49,918 nucleotides of DNA from Geminicoccaceae bacterium. Its GTDB lineage: Bacteria; Pseudomonadota; Alphaproteobacteria; Geminicoccales; Geminicoccaceae. Numbering within the stretch: the first letter of the stretch is position 1; the number at the start of each line of letters is the position of its first letter. Shown piece after piece: positions 9,793-18,278 of the stretch. The position numbers and the translations under genes are program-made. The notes under the pieces are model-generated. The model had not been told where the DNA came from, did not search any database, and saw only the letters and a list, made by a program, of their open reading frames with translations. The stretch is taken from NCBI GenBank assembly GCA_020445645.1, contig JAGRGG010000081.1, forward strand, positions 11,719 to 61,636, read 5' to 3'.

Positions 9793-11493
9793 TCAGTGCG
9801 CCGCGGCACCCTCGGCGCCGATGCCCGTCTGCGAGCGGACGTATTGGCCGCGGAACGCCTCTTCCTCGGCGCGCGCCGTGCGCGATCGGTCGAGGAGGGA
9901 GACGAGCCAGATGCCGCCGAACGCGACGATCATCGAGAACAGGGCCGGGTTCTTGTAGGGCGAGAGGGGCTCGGCGTAGCCGAACACGTCGACCCAGACG
10001 GTCTTCGAGATGACGACGAGGACGAAGGCGGTGAGGAGGCCGAGGAGGCCGCCGACGAAGGCGCCCTTGGTCGTCGTCTTCGACCAGAACATCGACATGA
10101 AGAGGACCGGGAAGTTGCACGACGCCGCGACCGAGAAGGCGAGGCCGACCATGAAGGCGATGTTCTCCTTCTCGAAGGCGATGCCGAGGATGATGGCGAC
10201 GATGCCGAGGATCACGGTGGCAATCTTCGAGACCCGGATCTCCTGCTGGTCGGTGGTCCGGCCCCTGGCGATCACCGAGGCGTAGAGGTCGTGGCTGACG
10301 GCCGACGCGCCGGCGAGCGTCAGGCCGGAGACGACGGCGAGGATGGTGGCGAACGCCACGGCCGAGATGAAGCCCAGAAAGAGCGAGCCGCCGGTCGCGT
10401 TGGCGAGGTGGACGGCCGCCATGTTCGAGCTGCCGACGAGGTCCTTGACGAGGTCGAGGGCGCCGCCCTCCCCCGTGCCCGTCGTCGGGTAGTAGGCGGG
10501 GTTGCCCATCAAGAAGACGATGGCGCCGAAGCCGATGATGAAGGTGAGGATGTAGAAGTAGCCGATGAAGCCGGTCGCGTAGAACACGGACTTGCGGGCC
10601 TCCTTCGCGTCGGCGACGGTGAAGAAGCGCATGAGGATGTGCGGCAGCCCCGCCGTGCCGAACATGAGGGCGAGGCCGAGCGAGATGGCGTCCAGGGGGT
10701 CGGTGACGAGCCCGCCGGGCGCCATGATCGCCTGCCCGCTGGGGTGGACGTCGACGGCGGCCTGGAACAGGGCGGCGGGGCTGAAGCCGTAGGCGGCGAG
10801 GACGAGGATCGCCATGAGGGTGGCGCCGGCGAGCAGGAGGCCGGCCTTGATGATCTGCACCCAGGTGGTGGCGAGCATCCCGCCGAAGGTGACGTAGAAG
10901 ATCATCAGGATGCCGACGATGATGACCGCCCAGAGGTAGGGCAGGCCGAAGAGCAGCTCGATCAGCTTGCCGGCACCCACCATCTGCGCGATCAGGTAGA
11001 AGGCGACGACGACGAGCGTGCTCACGGCCGAGAGCGAGCGGATCGGCGTCTGCCTGAAGCGGTAGGCCGCCACGTCGGCGAAGGTGTACTTGCCGAGGTT
11101 CCGGAGGCGCTCGGCGATCAGGAACAGGATGATCGGCCAGCCGACGAGGAAGCCGATCGAGTAGATGAGCCCGTCGTAGCCGGACGCGAAGACGAGGCCG
11201 GAGATGCCGAGGAAGGACGCGGCCGACATGTAGTCGCCGGCGATGGCGAGGCCGTTCTGGAAGCCGGTGATCCCGCCGCCGGCGGCGTAGAAGTCCCTGG
11301 CCGACTTCGTGCGCGAGGCGGCCCACTTCGTGATGCCGAGCGTCGCCAGCACGAAGGCGAGGAACATGAGGATCGCGGTCCAGTTCGTCGGCTGACGCTG
11401 GACCTCGCCCGAGATGCCCTCGGCGGCGAAGGCCGCGGGCGGCAGGAAGGCGAGCCCCGCGGCCGCGAGGGGGGCCATGAGGAAACGGCGCAT
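9793..11493 (-). CDS. actP: Cation/acetate symporter, ActP-type sodium:solute symporter
   Basis: 566-residue inner-membrane transporter of the SSS family, importing acetate or similar short carboxylates with a cation. It begins with a signal-like segment ([18 protein letters not shown]), then about 13 membrane spans; motifs include [16 protein letters not shown] near residue 83 and [20 protein letters not shown]-like helices. ATG 11491-11493 overlaps the DUF485 stop as ATGA, the standard yjcH-actP arrangement. Acetyl-CoA synthetase, often adjacent, is not here. Specificity for acetate is inferred from the DUF485 pairing; pyruvate or other monocarboxylates are possible. Confidence 0.9.
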   Translation of the reverse strand: MRRFLMAPLAAAGLAFLPPAAFAAEGISGEVQRQPTNWTAILMFLAFVLATLGITKWAASRTKSARDFYAAGGGITGFQNGLAIAGDYMSAASFLGISGLVFASGYDGLIYSIGFLVGWPIILFLIAERLRNLGKYTFADVAAYRFRQTPIRSLSAVSTLVVVAFYLIAQMVGAGKLIELLFGLPYLWAVIIVGILMIFYVTFGGMLATTWVQIIKAGLLLAGATLMAILVLAAYGFSPAALFQAAVDVHPSGQAIMAPGGLVTDPLDAISLGLALMFGTAGLPHILMRFFTVADAKEARKSVFYATGFIGYFYILTFIIGFGAIVFLMGNPAYYPTTGTGEGGALDLVKDLVGSSNMAAVHLANATGGSLFLGFISAVAFATILAVVSGLTLAGASAVSHDLYASVIARGRTTDQQEIRVSKIATVILGIVAIILGIAFEKENIAFMVGLAFSVAASCNFPVLFMSMFWSKTTTKGAFVGGLLGLLTAFVLVVISKTVWVDVFGYAEPLSPYKNPALFSMIVAFGGIWLVSLLDRSRTARAEEEAFRGQYVRSQTGIGAEGAAAH

Positions 11494-11801
11494 CACTTGC
11501 TCTCCTCGACGATCTGCCGGGTCAGCCGGTCGAACTCGGAATTGGCGCGGGCGACGTAGACGCCCGTCAGCGCGAAGGCGGCGACGATGACGGCGATCCC
11601 GACCGGGATGCCCCAGGTGACGACGCCCCCCGCGACCGACGCGCCGAGCACGCCCGGCGCGAAGGCGACGACGAGAATGAAGGCGAAGTAGATGGCGAGC
11701 ATGACGATCGTGAGCTGCCATGCGAAGCGCGAACGCTTGTCGATCAGCTCCCGAAAGCGCGGGCTCTGCTCGACCCGGTTGTAGACGAGATCGTTATCCA
11801 T
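11493..11801 (-). CDS. yjcH: DUF485 membrane protein (YjcH type)
   Basis: 102-residue inner-membrane protein with two hydrophobic helices (about residues 29-52 and 62-84) and the DUF485 opening [20 protein letters not shown]. It precedes and overlaps actP by 4 bases; these small proteins regularly accompany acetate permeases, probably as an accessory subunit. The ATG at 11799-11801 has only a weak ribosome site (GGGAAA). The 292 bases upstream, before corA, hold the divergent promoters; the only structure seen there is a small GCCCC-TTTC-GGGGC hairpin. Confidence 0.88.
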   Translation of the reverse strand: MDNDLVYNRVEQSPRFRELIDKRSRFAWQLTIVMLAIYFAFILVVAFAPGVLGASVAGGVVTWGIPVGIAVIVAAFALTGVYVARANSEFDRLTRQIVEESK

Positions 11802-12093
11802 GGGCGTTTCCCAAGACCAGCACTCCCCCGGTGGCCCCTTTCGGGGCGGTTCGCGGCGTCCTTCCTCAAGGGCGGACGGGCCGCGTCATGGACCGGCTTC
11901 CTAGGCAGTCGCGGAACGTCTGTCCGCAGGGCCGCGTCAGCTTGCCTCAATCGGGACGGCGCGGGCACGGTGCGGTGGGTTGACGCAGGCGGGAAGGCCG
12001 CCTGCCGGATGGGCCGGCGGCCGGGGGCGGTTGCCGGAACGTCGTGCCGCCGGTAGCTAGGGGCCGGGCCAAGGGGGCCGGACGGAGAAGCCG

Positions 12094-13056
12094 ATGCTGC
12101 AATGCTACGACACCCAGGGCCGCCGCCACCTCCTCGGGCCGGAAGAGCCGATCGGCCCCGACGCCGTGTGGCTCGACCTCCACGTGCCGAACCGGGACGA
12201 GGTGCGCCGGGTCGAGGCCCTGCTCGGCATCGAGATGCCGACGGTCGAGGAGATGGCCGAGATCGAGGTGTCGAGCCGGCTCTACCGGGAGGACGACGCC
12301 GTGTTCATGACGGCCTCGGTCCTCTCCAAGAGCGAGGGCGAGGCGCCGACGAGCCAGGCGGTCAGCTTCGTCGTCGGCAAGGGGCGGCTCGTGACGCTGC
12401 GCCACTCGGAGCCGAAGCCGTTCCAGACCTACTGCCAGAACATCCTGCGCCACCACGAGACCAACCTCACGGCGGAACTCGTCCTGGCGGGACTGCTCGA
12501 CGCCATCGTCGACCGCCTCGCCGACATCCTGGAGACGGCGAGCGCCGAGATGGACCGGATCTCGGGCGAGACCTTCGCCCGCTCGCGCAACCTGAACAGG
12601 GTCCGCGACTACAGCGAGATCCTGGGCCGGATCGGCCGCTGCGGCAACCTGATCGCCAAGGTGAAGGAGAGCCTCGTCAGCCTCGGCCGGCTCGTCGCCT
12701 TCGCCAGCCTCACCCTTACGGGCAAGTCGAACAAGGCGCTGACGTCACGGCTGAAGACGGTGGCGCGCGACATCGTCTCGCTCAACGACCACGTCAACTA
12801 CCTGTCGAACAACGTCACCTTCGTCCTCGACGCCACGCTCGGCTTCATCAGCATCGAGCAGAGCGCGATCATCAAGATCTTCTCGGTCGTCACCTTCATC
12901 TTCCTGCCGCCGACGCTGGTGGCCAGCATCTACGGGATGAACTTCCGGGTGATGCCCGAACTCGACTGGTCCTTCGGCTACCCGATGGCGCTCGGCCTCA
13001 TGGTGGTCTCGGCCGTCCTGCCCTGGCTGTTCTTCAAGCGCCGCGGCTGGCTCTAG
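12094..13056 (+). CDS. corA: CorA-family magnesium/divalent metal transporter
   Basis: 320 residues. CorA forms a pentameric inner-membrane channel for Mg2+ (also Co2+, Ni2+, or Zn2+ efflux in ZntB relatives). The signature GMN is at 281-283 (SIYGMNFRVMPELDWSFGY), between the two C-terminal membrane helices (about 258-280 and 293-315). The large soluble N-terminal domain has the usual charged helices. The loop after GMN (MPELDW) resembles the acidic MPEL loop of Mg2+-type CorA. It starts at ATG after CGGAGAAG. It stands alone, divergent from the acetate transporter pair. Confidence 0.92.
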   Translation: MLQCYDTQGRRHLLGPEEPIGPDAVWLDLHVPNRDEVRRVEALLGIEMPTVEEMAEIEVSSRLYREDDAVFMTASVLSKSEGEAPTSQAVSFVVGKGRLVTLRHSEPKPFQTYCQNILRHHETNLTAELVLAGLLDAIVDRLADILETASAEMDRISGETFARSRNLNRVRDYSEILGRIGRCGNLIAKVKESLVSLGRLVAFASLTLTGKSNKALTSRLKTVARDIVSLNDHVNYLSNNVTFVLDATLGFISIEQSAIIKIFSVVTFIFLPPTLVASIYGMNFRVMPELDWSFGYPMALGLMVVSAVLPWLFFKRRGWL

Positions 13057-13297
13057 GAACGCCGAGGGATTGAAGGCCCTCCTTGTCGAAGCGGCGCGCC
13101 AGGAGCCCTTCCAGGGCGGGCGGCAGGGCGGTTCCGCCCGGCGCCGACCAGACCGCGACGCGAGCCAGCCAAAGCCAAAGCCCTTCCCAGCGGCGACGCA
13201 GCACGTCCACCTCCCGCGATCGTTCCAGCACGGGAAGGATTATGACGAAGGCCGCGCACGGCGTCGCGGGAGAAAGGCGCGTCCGCCTTCTTGGCAA
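13034..13297 (-). CDS. Possible small unknown protein after the ureohydrolase gene
   Basis: An 87-codon frame begins at TTG 13297, 14 bases after the ureohydrolase stop, and runs 23 bases into the 3' end of corA on the other strand. An internal GTG (VLERSREVDVLRRRWEGLW) would give a shorter form. The product is basic with a tryptophan-rich middle (LWLWLARVAVW). There is no convincing ribosome site and third-position GC is lower than in neighbours. It may be translated or may be chance; I recognise no family. Otherwise the 255-base gap 13057-13311 appears empty. Confidence 0.2.
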   Translation of the reverse strand: MPRRRTRLSPATPCAAFVIILPVLERSREVDVLRRRWEGLWLWLARVAVWSAPGGTALPPALEGLLARRFDKEGLQSLGVPRASRGA

Positions 13298-13311
13298 CCC
13301 ACGAAGGGCGC

Positions 13312-14286
13312 TCAGCGATGCGGCGCCGCCACGGCGGCAAGGACGCAGAGCAGCTCGAACATGATGTTCGCCCCGGTCCAGGCGGTGAGGCCCCCCTGGT
13401 CGAAGGGGGGGCTGACCTCGACGAGGTCGGCGCCGACGAGGTCGAGCCCGGCCAGATGGCGCACCATGCGCTGGGCTTCCCTCGTCGTGAAGCCGCCGAT
13501 CTCGGGGGTGCCGGTGCCGGGGGCCATCGAGGGGTCGAGGCCGTCGATGTCGAAGCTGACGTAGGTGGGGGCGTCGCCGACGATCGATCTAGCCTCGGCC
13601 ATGACGGCGTCGACGCCGCGGTCGGCCAGCTCCTCGATCATGACGATCCTGACCCCGTTGGCCCGGCCCCATTCCACGTCGGCGCCGTCGTAGGCGGTGC
13701 CGCGGATGCCGATCTGGACGATGCGCCTCGGGTCGAGGAGCCCCTCCTCGCAGGCGCGGCGGAAGGGGGTGCCGTGGGTGTAGCGGTAGCCGCCGTAATA
13801 GGCGTCGTAGAGGTCGGTGTGGGCGTCGAAGTGGACCATGCCGACGGGCGCCCGGTCGCCGACGATGCCGCGGAGCACCGGCAGCGAGATCAGGTGGTCG
13901 CCGCCCGCCGTGAGGGGGCGGACGCCGCGCCCGGCCAGATCCTTGTAGAAGCCCTCGATCTTCTCGAGGCTGTCGTCGAGCGAGACCGGGTTGACGGGGC
14001 AGTCGCCGAGATCCGCGCAGCGTGCTTCGTGGAACGGCCGGATCCCCGACGCCTGGTTCACCATGCGGATCATGCCGGACGCCTCGCGCAGCGCGCGGGG
14101 GCCGTGCCTCGCACCCGGCCGGTTGGACGTGCCGCCGTCGAAGGGCACGCCGACGATGCCGATCTCGACCTCGGCGAGGCAGGGGTCGCCCGGCTCGACC
14201 AAAGGCAGCTTCATGAAGGTCATGGCGCCGGCGAAGCGCGGCAGGTCCATGCTGGAGCGCGGCAGGAAAGCGTTCTCGTCGGCCAC
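13312..14286 (-). CDS. speB: Agmatinase-family ureohydrolase
   Basis: 324-residue Mn2+ enzyme that hydrolyses a guanidino compound to urea plus an amine. All metal-binding motifs are intact: GGDH (128-131), DAHTD (154-158) and SFDIDGLDP (244-252), giving ligands H131, D154, H156, D158, D246, D248. Agmatine to putrescine is the default assignment, and the putrescine-using genes puuD, puuA and an aminotransferase lie about 9 kb away. Close relatives act on guanidinobutyrate, guanidinopropionate or guanidine, and the sequence alone does not decide. It is a single gene, divergent from the FmdB-type gene across 95 bases. Confidence 0.85.
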   Translation of the reverse strand: MADENAFLPRSSMDLPRFAGAMTFMKLPLVEPGDPCLAEVEIGIVGVPFDGGTSNRPGARHGPRALREASGMIRMVNQASGIRPFHEARCADLGDCPVNPVSLDDSLEKIEGFYKDLAGRGVRPLTAGGDHLISLPVLRGIVGDRAPVGMVHFDAHTDLYDAYYGGYRYTHGTPFRRACEEGLLDPRRIVQIGIRGTAYDGADVEWGRANGVRIVMIEELADRGVDAVMAEARSIVGDAPTYVSFDIDGLDPSMAPGTGTPEIGGFTTREAQRMVRHLAGLDLVGADLVEVSPPFDQGGLTAWTGANIMFELLCVLAAVAAPHR

Positions 14287-14381
14287 GGGCAGGGTCTCCT
14301 TGGCTGATGCGCCTTCTTCCTAAGGGCGGGCGGCTTCGGCTATCAAGCCCGCGAAAGCCACAGCGCCAAAGGATACGCCCG

Positions 14382-14624
14382 ATGCCGCTCTACACCTACG
14401 ACTGCAAGGCGTGCGGCGAGTTCGCCGCCTGGGCCGGCATGGCCGACAGCGACCGGCCGCAGGCCTGCCCCGCCTGCGCCGGGGAGGCGCCCCGCGCCAT
14501 CGCCCGGCCCCGCATCGGCAAGGCCGGCGACATCCGCTCGGACGGCGGCGGCTGGGGCGAGGTCGCGGCCGGCAAGGCGGCGGGCGGCGGTTGCGGCTGC
14601 GGGGGCGGCGGCTGCCGGCATTGA
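14382..14624 (+). CDS. FmdB-type zinc-ribbon protein
   Basis: 80-residue protein with the FmdB opening MPLYTYDCKACGEF and two zinc knuckles: Cys8/Cys11 and Cys29/Cys32 (CPAC). The C-terminus is a glycine/cysteine tail (GGGCGCGGGGC) that could bind further metal. FmdB family members are putative regulators first noted beside formamidase genes, and their mechanism is unknown. The start is fixed by the conserved N-terminus, with AAGGA upstream. It is divergent from the ureohydrolase, so the two may share control of nitrogen-compound breakdown. Confidence 0.85.
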   Translation: MPLYTYDCKACGEFAAWAGMADSDRPQACPACAGEAPRAIARPRIGKAGDIRSDGGGWGEVAAGKAAGGGCGCGGGGCRH

Positions 14625-14737
14625 GACATGCTCGGCGTCGGCTGGCAGGGGGTCCTCGCGGTGCACCCGCCCTGGCGGCGCCTGCCCGATCGGGCTATAG
14701 GATCGCCTGCCATCCGCAACCGGCACGGAGAACGCCC

Positions 14738-15358
14738 ATGTCGCGCCCCCTTCGCCTCGCGGCCCTCCTCCTGGCGCTCCTCGCCCCGCCGGCGTTCGCC
14801 GCTGGCGGCCCCGTCGGGACGTGGCGGCTGACCGACGGAGCCAGAGCCGACATGACGCGGCAATTCGAGGCGGGGCTTGCCGAGCACTACGGCCCGGACG
14901 AGCGCGCGAAGGTGGACGCCGAACTCAAGGCGCGGATGGCGGACTCGAAAAAGAAGCAGCCCGAGGTCGCGGACCGGTTCGACGCCCTCTACGCCCGGGT
15001 GCGCGCGATCCTCATGGACCCCCTGCCGGTCTTCGAGAAGACGGTGGCGGCCGCCTTCCCCGAGGGCGGCGAACTGCGCCTCATGGAGAACGGCGAGGCC
15101 GCGTGGACGGGCTACGGCGAAGGCGTCGAGGGTGCCGAGGACGGCGCCGTGACGGGCAGTTGGGAGGAGGAAGGCGGGACGCTTCACCTCTACCCCGAGG
15201 CCGAGGTCGACGGCGTGCCGGCGCCCGAACTCGAAGGCCGCGTCGAGGGCGACGCGATGCGGCTGCACGCGAACCTGGGCGACGACGACGGCGACACCAC
15301 GCCCGAAGGGCTTCGCCGGGCGTTCGAGGGGGTGGAATGGGTGCTGGGGCGGGGGTGA
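14738..15358 (+). CDS. Secreted protein of unknown function
   Basis: 206 residues starting at ATG 14738 after a GGAG site. A signal peptide is clear (MSRPLRLAALLLALLAPPAF, cleavage near AFA-AG). The mature part opens with GTWRLTD, then a charged helical region rich in Lys/Glu (about 35-85), then a beta-like half with GEAAWTGYGEG, GSWEEEGGTLHLYP and repeated acidic turns (DDDGD). The beta half resembles lipocalin-like periplasmic domains that test a scaffold threshold, but I do not recognise a named family. It lies 49 bases before the FAH-family gene and may be co-transcribed. Confidence 0.75.
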   Translation: MSRPLRLAALLLALLAPPAFAAGGPVGTWRLTDGARADMTRQFEAGLAEHYGPDERAKVDAELKARMADSKKKQPEVADRFDALYARVRAILMDPLPVFEKTVAAAFPEGGELRLMENGEAAWTGYGEGVEGAEDGAVTGSWEEEGGTLHLYPEAEVDGVPAPELEGRVEGDAMRLHANLGDDDGDTTPEGLRRAFEGVEWVLGRG

Positions 15359-15407
15359 GCCCGCCGCTTGCCGCTCGAAGACCACGACAGAAAGAAGGCG
15401 ACTTCGC

Positions 15408-16262
15408 ATGAAACTGCTGCGCTACGGCCCCAAGGGCGAGGAGAAGCCGGGGCTTCTGGACGACGACGGGCGCATCCGCGACCTGTCCGGCACGATCGAC
15501 GACGTGGACGGCCGCTTCCTCGCCAACGGCGGGATCGAGCGCCTCGCCCGCCTCGACGTGTCGAGCCTGCCCGTCGTCGAGGGCCGGCCGCGCCTCGGCC
15601 CCCCCGTCGGGCGGATCGGCAAGCTGGTCTGCATCGGCCTGAACTACGCCGACCACGCCGCCGAATCGAACCTGCCGCTGCCGCCCGAGCCCATCATCTT
15701 CATGAAGGCCACGTCCTCGATCGTCGGCCCGAACGACGAGGTCGAGATCCCGAAGGACTCGCGCCACACCGACTGGGAGGTCGAACTCGGCATCGTCATC
15801 GGCAGGCGGGCGAAGTACGTCGACGAGGCGAATGCGCTCGACTGCGTCGCCGGCTACTGCATCGTCAACGACGTGTCCGAGCGCCACTTCCAGGCCGAAC
15901 GCCAGGGGCAGTGGACCAAGGGCAAGAGCCACGACACCTTCGCCCCCATCGGCCCCTGGCTGGTCACGAGGGACGAGGTACCGGATCCGGGCAACCTCAA
16001 GATGTGGCTCGAAGTCGACGGCCACCGCTACCAGGACGGCTCGACCGCGACGATGGTCTTCAAGACCGCCTTCCTCGTCAGCTACCTCTCCAGGTTCATG
16101 ACCCTGGAACCCGGCGACGTGATCCCGACCGGCACCCCCCCCGGCGTCGGCATGGGGCAGAAGCCGAAGGTGTTCCTGAAGCCGGGGCAGGAGATGCGCC
16201 TCGGGATCGAGGGGCTGGGCGAGCAGCGCCAGCGCACCGTGCAGGCGGGACAGGACGGATGA
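15408..16262 (+). CDS. Fumarylacetoacetate hydrolase (FAH) family protein
   Basis: 284-residue metal-dependent enzyme cleaving or isomerising a C-C bond in a dioxo acid. Metal ligands are visible in the family pattern: E124 and E126 in TDWEVELGIVIG, and D155 in CIVNDVSERHFQ. CIGLNYADHAAE (75-86) and PTGTPPGVGMGQKPKVFLKP near the C-terminus are typical of the ureidoglycolate lyase-like / 2-hydroxyhepta-2,4-diene-1,7-dioate isomerase-like branch. The exact substrate is not deducible. The ATG follows AGAAGG. The stop TGA is the first part of terminator hairpin R3. Confidence 0.88.
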   Translation: MKLLRYGPKGEEKPGLLDDDGRIRDLSGTIDDVDGRFLANGGIERLARLDVSSLPVVEGRPRLGPPVGRIGKLVCIGLNYADHAAESNLPLPPEPIIFMKATSSIVGPNDEVEIPKDSRHTDWEVELGIVIGRRAKYVDEANALDCVAGYCIVNDVSERHFQAERQGQWTKGKSHDTFAPIGPWLVTRDEVPDPGNLKMWLEVDGHRYQDGSTATMVFKTAFLVSYLSRFMTLEPGDVIPTGTPPGVGMGQKPKVFLKPGQEMRLGIEGLGEQRQRTVQAGQDG

Positions 16263-16290
16263 CGCTTCGCGTCCGCCGGCGCGAAGCGTC
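16261..16290. terminator. Bidirectional terminator hairpin, repeat copy R3
   Basis: GACGCTTCGC (16261-16270), 10-base loop, exact complement (16281-16290), between convergent FAH and FMN-reductase genes only 31 bases apart. The inner GACGC-TTC-GCGTC can form an alternative small hairpin. It overlaps the FAH stop codon and ends 3 bases before the reductase stop. Confidence 0.65.
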
Positions 16291-16293
16291 GTC

Positions 16294-16878
16294 TCACCTC
16301 TTCAGCGCCCGCGTCGTCCGGACGAGCGCCCGCGCCACGGCGGCGAGCGACCGGGCCTGCGCCGGGTCGAGCGCCGGTTCGCCCTCGTCGGGCAGGGCCT
16401 TGTCGGCGGCGCCGAGCGCCAGCTGTTCCGGGACGACGAGGAGGCCGAGGTTGGCGAGGAGCGGGCGCAGGTGGATGAGGCCGCGCAGGCCGCCGAACCG
16501 GCCGGCCGAGGCGGCGACGAGGGCGGCCGTCTTGCCGGCGTAGGCCACCTTCGGCACCGGGTCGTCCGGCTCCCTGCGCGAGCACCAGTCGAGGACGTTC
16601 TTGAGGAGGGGCGGGAACGAGCCGTTGTATTCGGGGGACGCGATCAGGAAGCCGTCGTGGCCGGCCATGAGCCGCTTCAGGCGCCTCGCCCCTTCGGGCA
16701 GGCCCTCGGCCCGTTCGGCGTCGCCGTCGTAGATCGGCATGGGGTAGTCGGCGAGGTCGGCCTGGGTGACGATCGCCCCCGCCTCCTCCAGCAGCGGCAC
16801 GGACGCCCGGGCGAGGCGGCGGTTCAGGGACGCCCTGCGGCGGCTGCCGGCGAAGACCAGGATGCGTGGGTCGCTCAA
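16294..16878 (-). CDS. NADPH-dependent FMN reductase family protein
   Basis: 194-residue flavodoxin-like enzyme. The FMN phosphate loop GSRRRASLNRRLA is at residues 11-23 and the conserved SPEYNGSFPPLLKNVLDW at about 81-98, which together define the family. It likely reduces FMN, quinones or azo compounds with NAD(P)H in the cytoplasm; the physiological substrate is unknown. It starts at ATG 16876-16878 and is divergent from the CBS gene. The 152-base divergent region contains a CGGTGG-TTTGC-CCACCG hairpin at about 16900-16916, in its leader. Confidence 0.9.
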   Translation of the reverse strand: MSDPRILVFAGSRRRASLNRRLARASVPLLEEAGAIVTQADLADYPMPIYDGDAERAEGLPEGARRLKRLMAGHDGFLIASPEYNGSFPPLLKNVLDWCSRREPDDPVPKVAYAGKTAALVAASAGRFGGLRGLIHLRPLLANLGLLVVPEQLALGAADKALPDEGEPALDPAQARSLAAVARALVRTTRALKR

Positions 16879-17030
16879 ATGGAATTCCCTCGTGATGGCG
16901 CGGTGGTTTGCCCACCGAGATAGGCGTGCCCCCCGCCGCTCAAAGACCCTCGCCGCGCATGGCCGGTGTGTGGCACAGTGGGGCCTGTTCCTTCTTGAAG
17001 GGCCGGAACACAGCGACAGGGAGCAAGGTC

Positions 17031-17465
17031 ATGACCAACCGGGTCGTCCGCGACATCATTCGCCGCCGGGACCTCGTCCGGACGAAGCCCACGGCGAGCG
17101 TCCGCGACGCCGCCAGGGAGATGGACCAGCACCGTTGCGGCAGCATCCTCGTCTGCGAGAAGGGCAGGCTCGCCGGGATCTTCACCGAGCGCGACCTCCT
17201 GACCCGGGTGGTGGCGCAGGGCCTGGACCCCGATGCCACCCCGCTGAAGGAGGTCATGACCCCGAACCCCGACACGATCGAGGCGGGCGACTTCGTCCGC
17301 GACGCCCTTCGCAAGATGGACGAGGGTGCCTTCCGCCATCTGCCGGTCATGGAGGGCGGCGAGATCGTGGGCGTCGTCTCGATCCGCGACATGCCGCTCG
17401 CCGACGTGGCCGAGCTGCAGCCGGAGCTGGAAGCGCGCCATACGCTGAGCGAGTGCCTGCGCTGA
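17031..17465 (+). CDS. CBS-domain protein (two CBS domains)
   Basis: 144-residue soluble protein consisting of a CBS pair: the first repeat about 8-68 (ASVRDAAREMDQHRCGSILV, GIFTERDLLTRV), the second about 75-130 (VMTPNPDTIEAGDFVRDALR, GVVSIRDM). CBS pairs bind adenosine nucleotides and act as energy sensors; stand-alone forms have no set partner. ATG 17031 is preceded by GGGAG. The TGA stop lies inside the R4 hairpin, which is shared with tenA. Confidence 0.9.
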   Translation: MTNRVVRDIIRRRDLVRTKPTASVRDAAREMDQHRCGSILVCEKGRLAGIFTERDLLTRVVAQGLDPDATPLKEVMTPNPDTIEAGDFVRDALRKMDEGAFRHLPVMEGGEIVGVVSIRDMPLADVAELQPELEARHTLSECLR

Positions 17466-17479
17466 CGCGAAGCGTCAGC
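17461..17479. terminator. Stop-codon hairpin, repeat copy R4
   Basis: GCTGACGC-GAA-GCGTCAGC: an 8-bp perfect stem with a 3-base loop. The TGA of the CBS gene (17463-17465) is in one arm and the complement of the tenA TGA (17475-17477) is in the other, so both convergent genes end within the same hairpin. It carries the core of the window-wide repeat. Confidence 0.65.
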
Positions 17480-18176
17480 CGTCCAGCCCCATCGCCCAGA
17501 AATCGGCCTCCAGGCGGCAGGCGTCCGTGAAGGTCCGGACGAGGTCGGCCCAGCGCGGGCTCGCCTGCGGCGTCGGGCCGAGCCTTCGGGCGGCGGCGCG
17601 GTCCAGTTGCGCCTCGGCCGCGCGCACGACGGCGACGTAGTCGGGGGCGGCGTAGGTCTCGATCCACTCGCGGTAGGGGTTGCCGTCCAGCCGGAGGGTG
17701 GGGTCGGCCTCGATGCGGGCCGCGATCTCGCCGTAGCCGACGACGCAGGGCGCCAGCGCCACGAGCAGGTCGAGGAGGTCGCCCTCGCCGCCCTTGGCAA
17801 GGACGTAGCGGGTGTAGGCCATCGTCGCCCCGTGCTCGGGCGTCGCCGCCATCGACGCCTCGTCGAGGCCGAAGCCGGCGCAGTAGCGCACGTGGAGCCG
17901 GATCTCCTCGTCGACGAGGGCGTGGAGGGTGGCGGCGCAGGCGCGCAGGTCGTCGAGGTCGACGGACTTCGCGGCGGCGAGCGCCCAGGCGCGGCCGAAA
18001 TGGACGAGGAACAGGTAGTCCTGGACCAGATAGCGGCGAAACGAGGGTCCGGGCAGGGTGCCGTCCTTGATCCCGTCCACGAAAGGGTGCGCCGCGTAGG
18101 CGTCCCAGGCGGGACCGGCGGCTTGGATGAGCCGGCCGGCCAAGCCGTCCGCCGCCACGAGCCGGAGCTTGGTCAC
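17475..18176 (-). CDS. tenA: TenA family aminopyrimidine aminohydrolase / thiaminase II
   Basis: 233-residue helical enzyme of thiamin salvage, hydrolysing aminopyrimidine breakdown products to HMP. Expected catalytic residues are visible: Cys144 in LAPCVVGYGEI, Asp53 in YLVQDYLFL and Glu223 near the C-terminus (RLEADFW). GTG 18174-18176 is chosen as start because AAGGAAG precedes it and the TenA fold begins just after (LIQAAGPAWDAYAAHPFVDG). No thiamin operon or TPP riboswitch is nearby. It converges on the CBS gene and diverges from the MATE gene by 102 bases. Confidence 0.9.
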   Translation of the reverse strand: MTKLRLVAADGLAGRLIQAAGPAWDAYAAHPFVDGIKDGTLPGPSFRRYLVQDYLFLVHFGRAWALAAAKSVDLDDLRACAATLHALVDEEIRLHVRYCAGFGLDEASMAATPEHGATMAYTRYVLAKGGEGDLLDLLVALAPCVVGYGEIAARIEADPTLRLDGNPYREWIETYAAPDYVAVVRAAEAQLDRAAARRLGPTPQASPRWADLVRTFTDACRLEADFWAMGLDG

Positions 18177-18278
18177 GGTCTTCCTTTCCCCCTGGTGCAC
18201 GGCTTTTCCTTCTAGACGCGAGGCGGCATAAGGCGCCAGACCCCGGCGGCGCCGGGCGCGTTCCTCGAAGGCCTTCCC

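Noticed and set aside
13053-13340. 95-residue minus-strand frame overlapping the ureohydrolase 3' end
   Set aside because: Arg/Pro/Gly-rich low-complexity translation, overlaps two genes, no ribosome site; the neighbouring frame at 13034-13297 is slightly more protein-like.
14287-14381. Guanidine (ykkC-type) riboswitch before the ureohydrolase
   Set aside because: No ACGR or CCG(G) motif arrangement could be identified in this 95-base gap.
16960-16995. Sigma-54 promoter (TGGCAC) before the CBS gene
   Set aside because: TGGCAC occurs, but the -12 TTGC element at the required spacing is missing.
18177-18278. TPP riboswitch before tenA
   Set aside because: The leader is too short and lacks the CTGAGA and P3/P4 elements of THI boxes.
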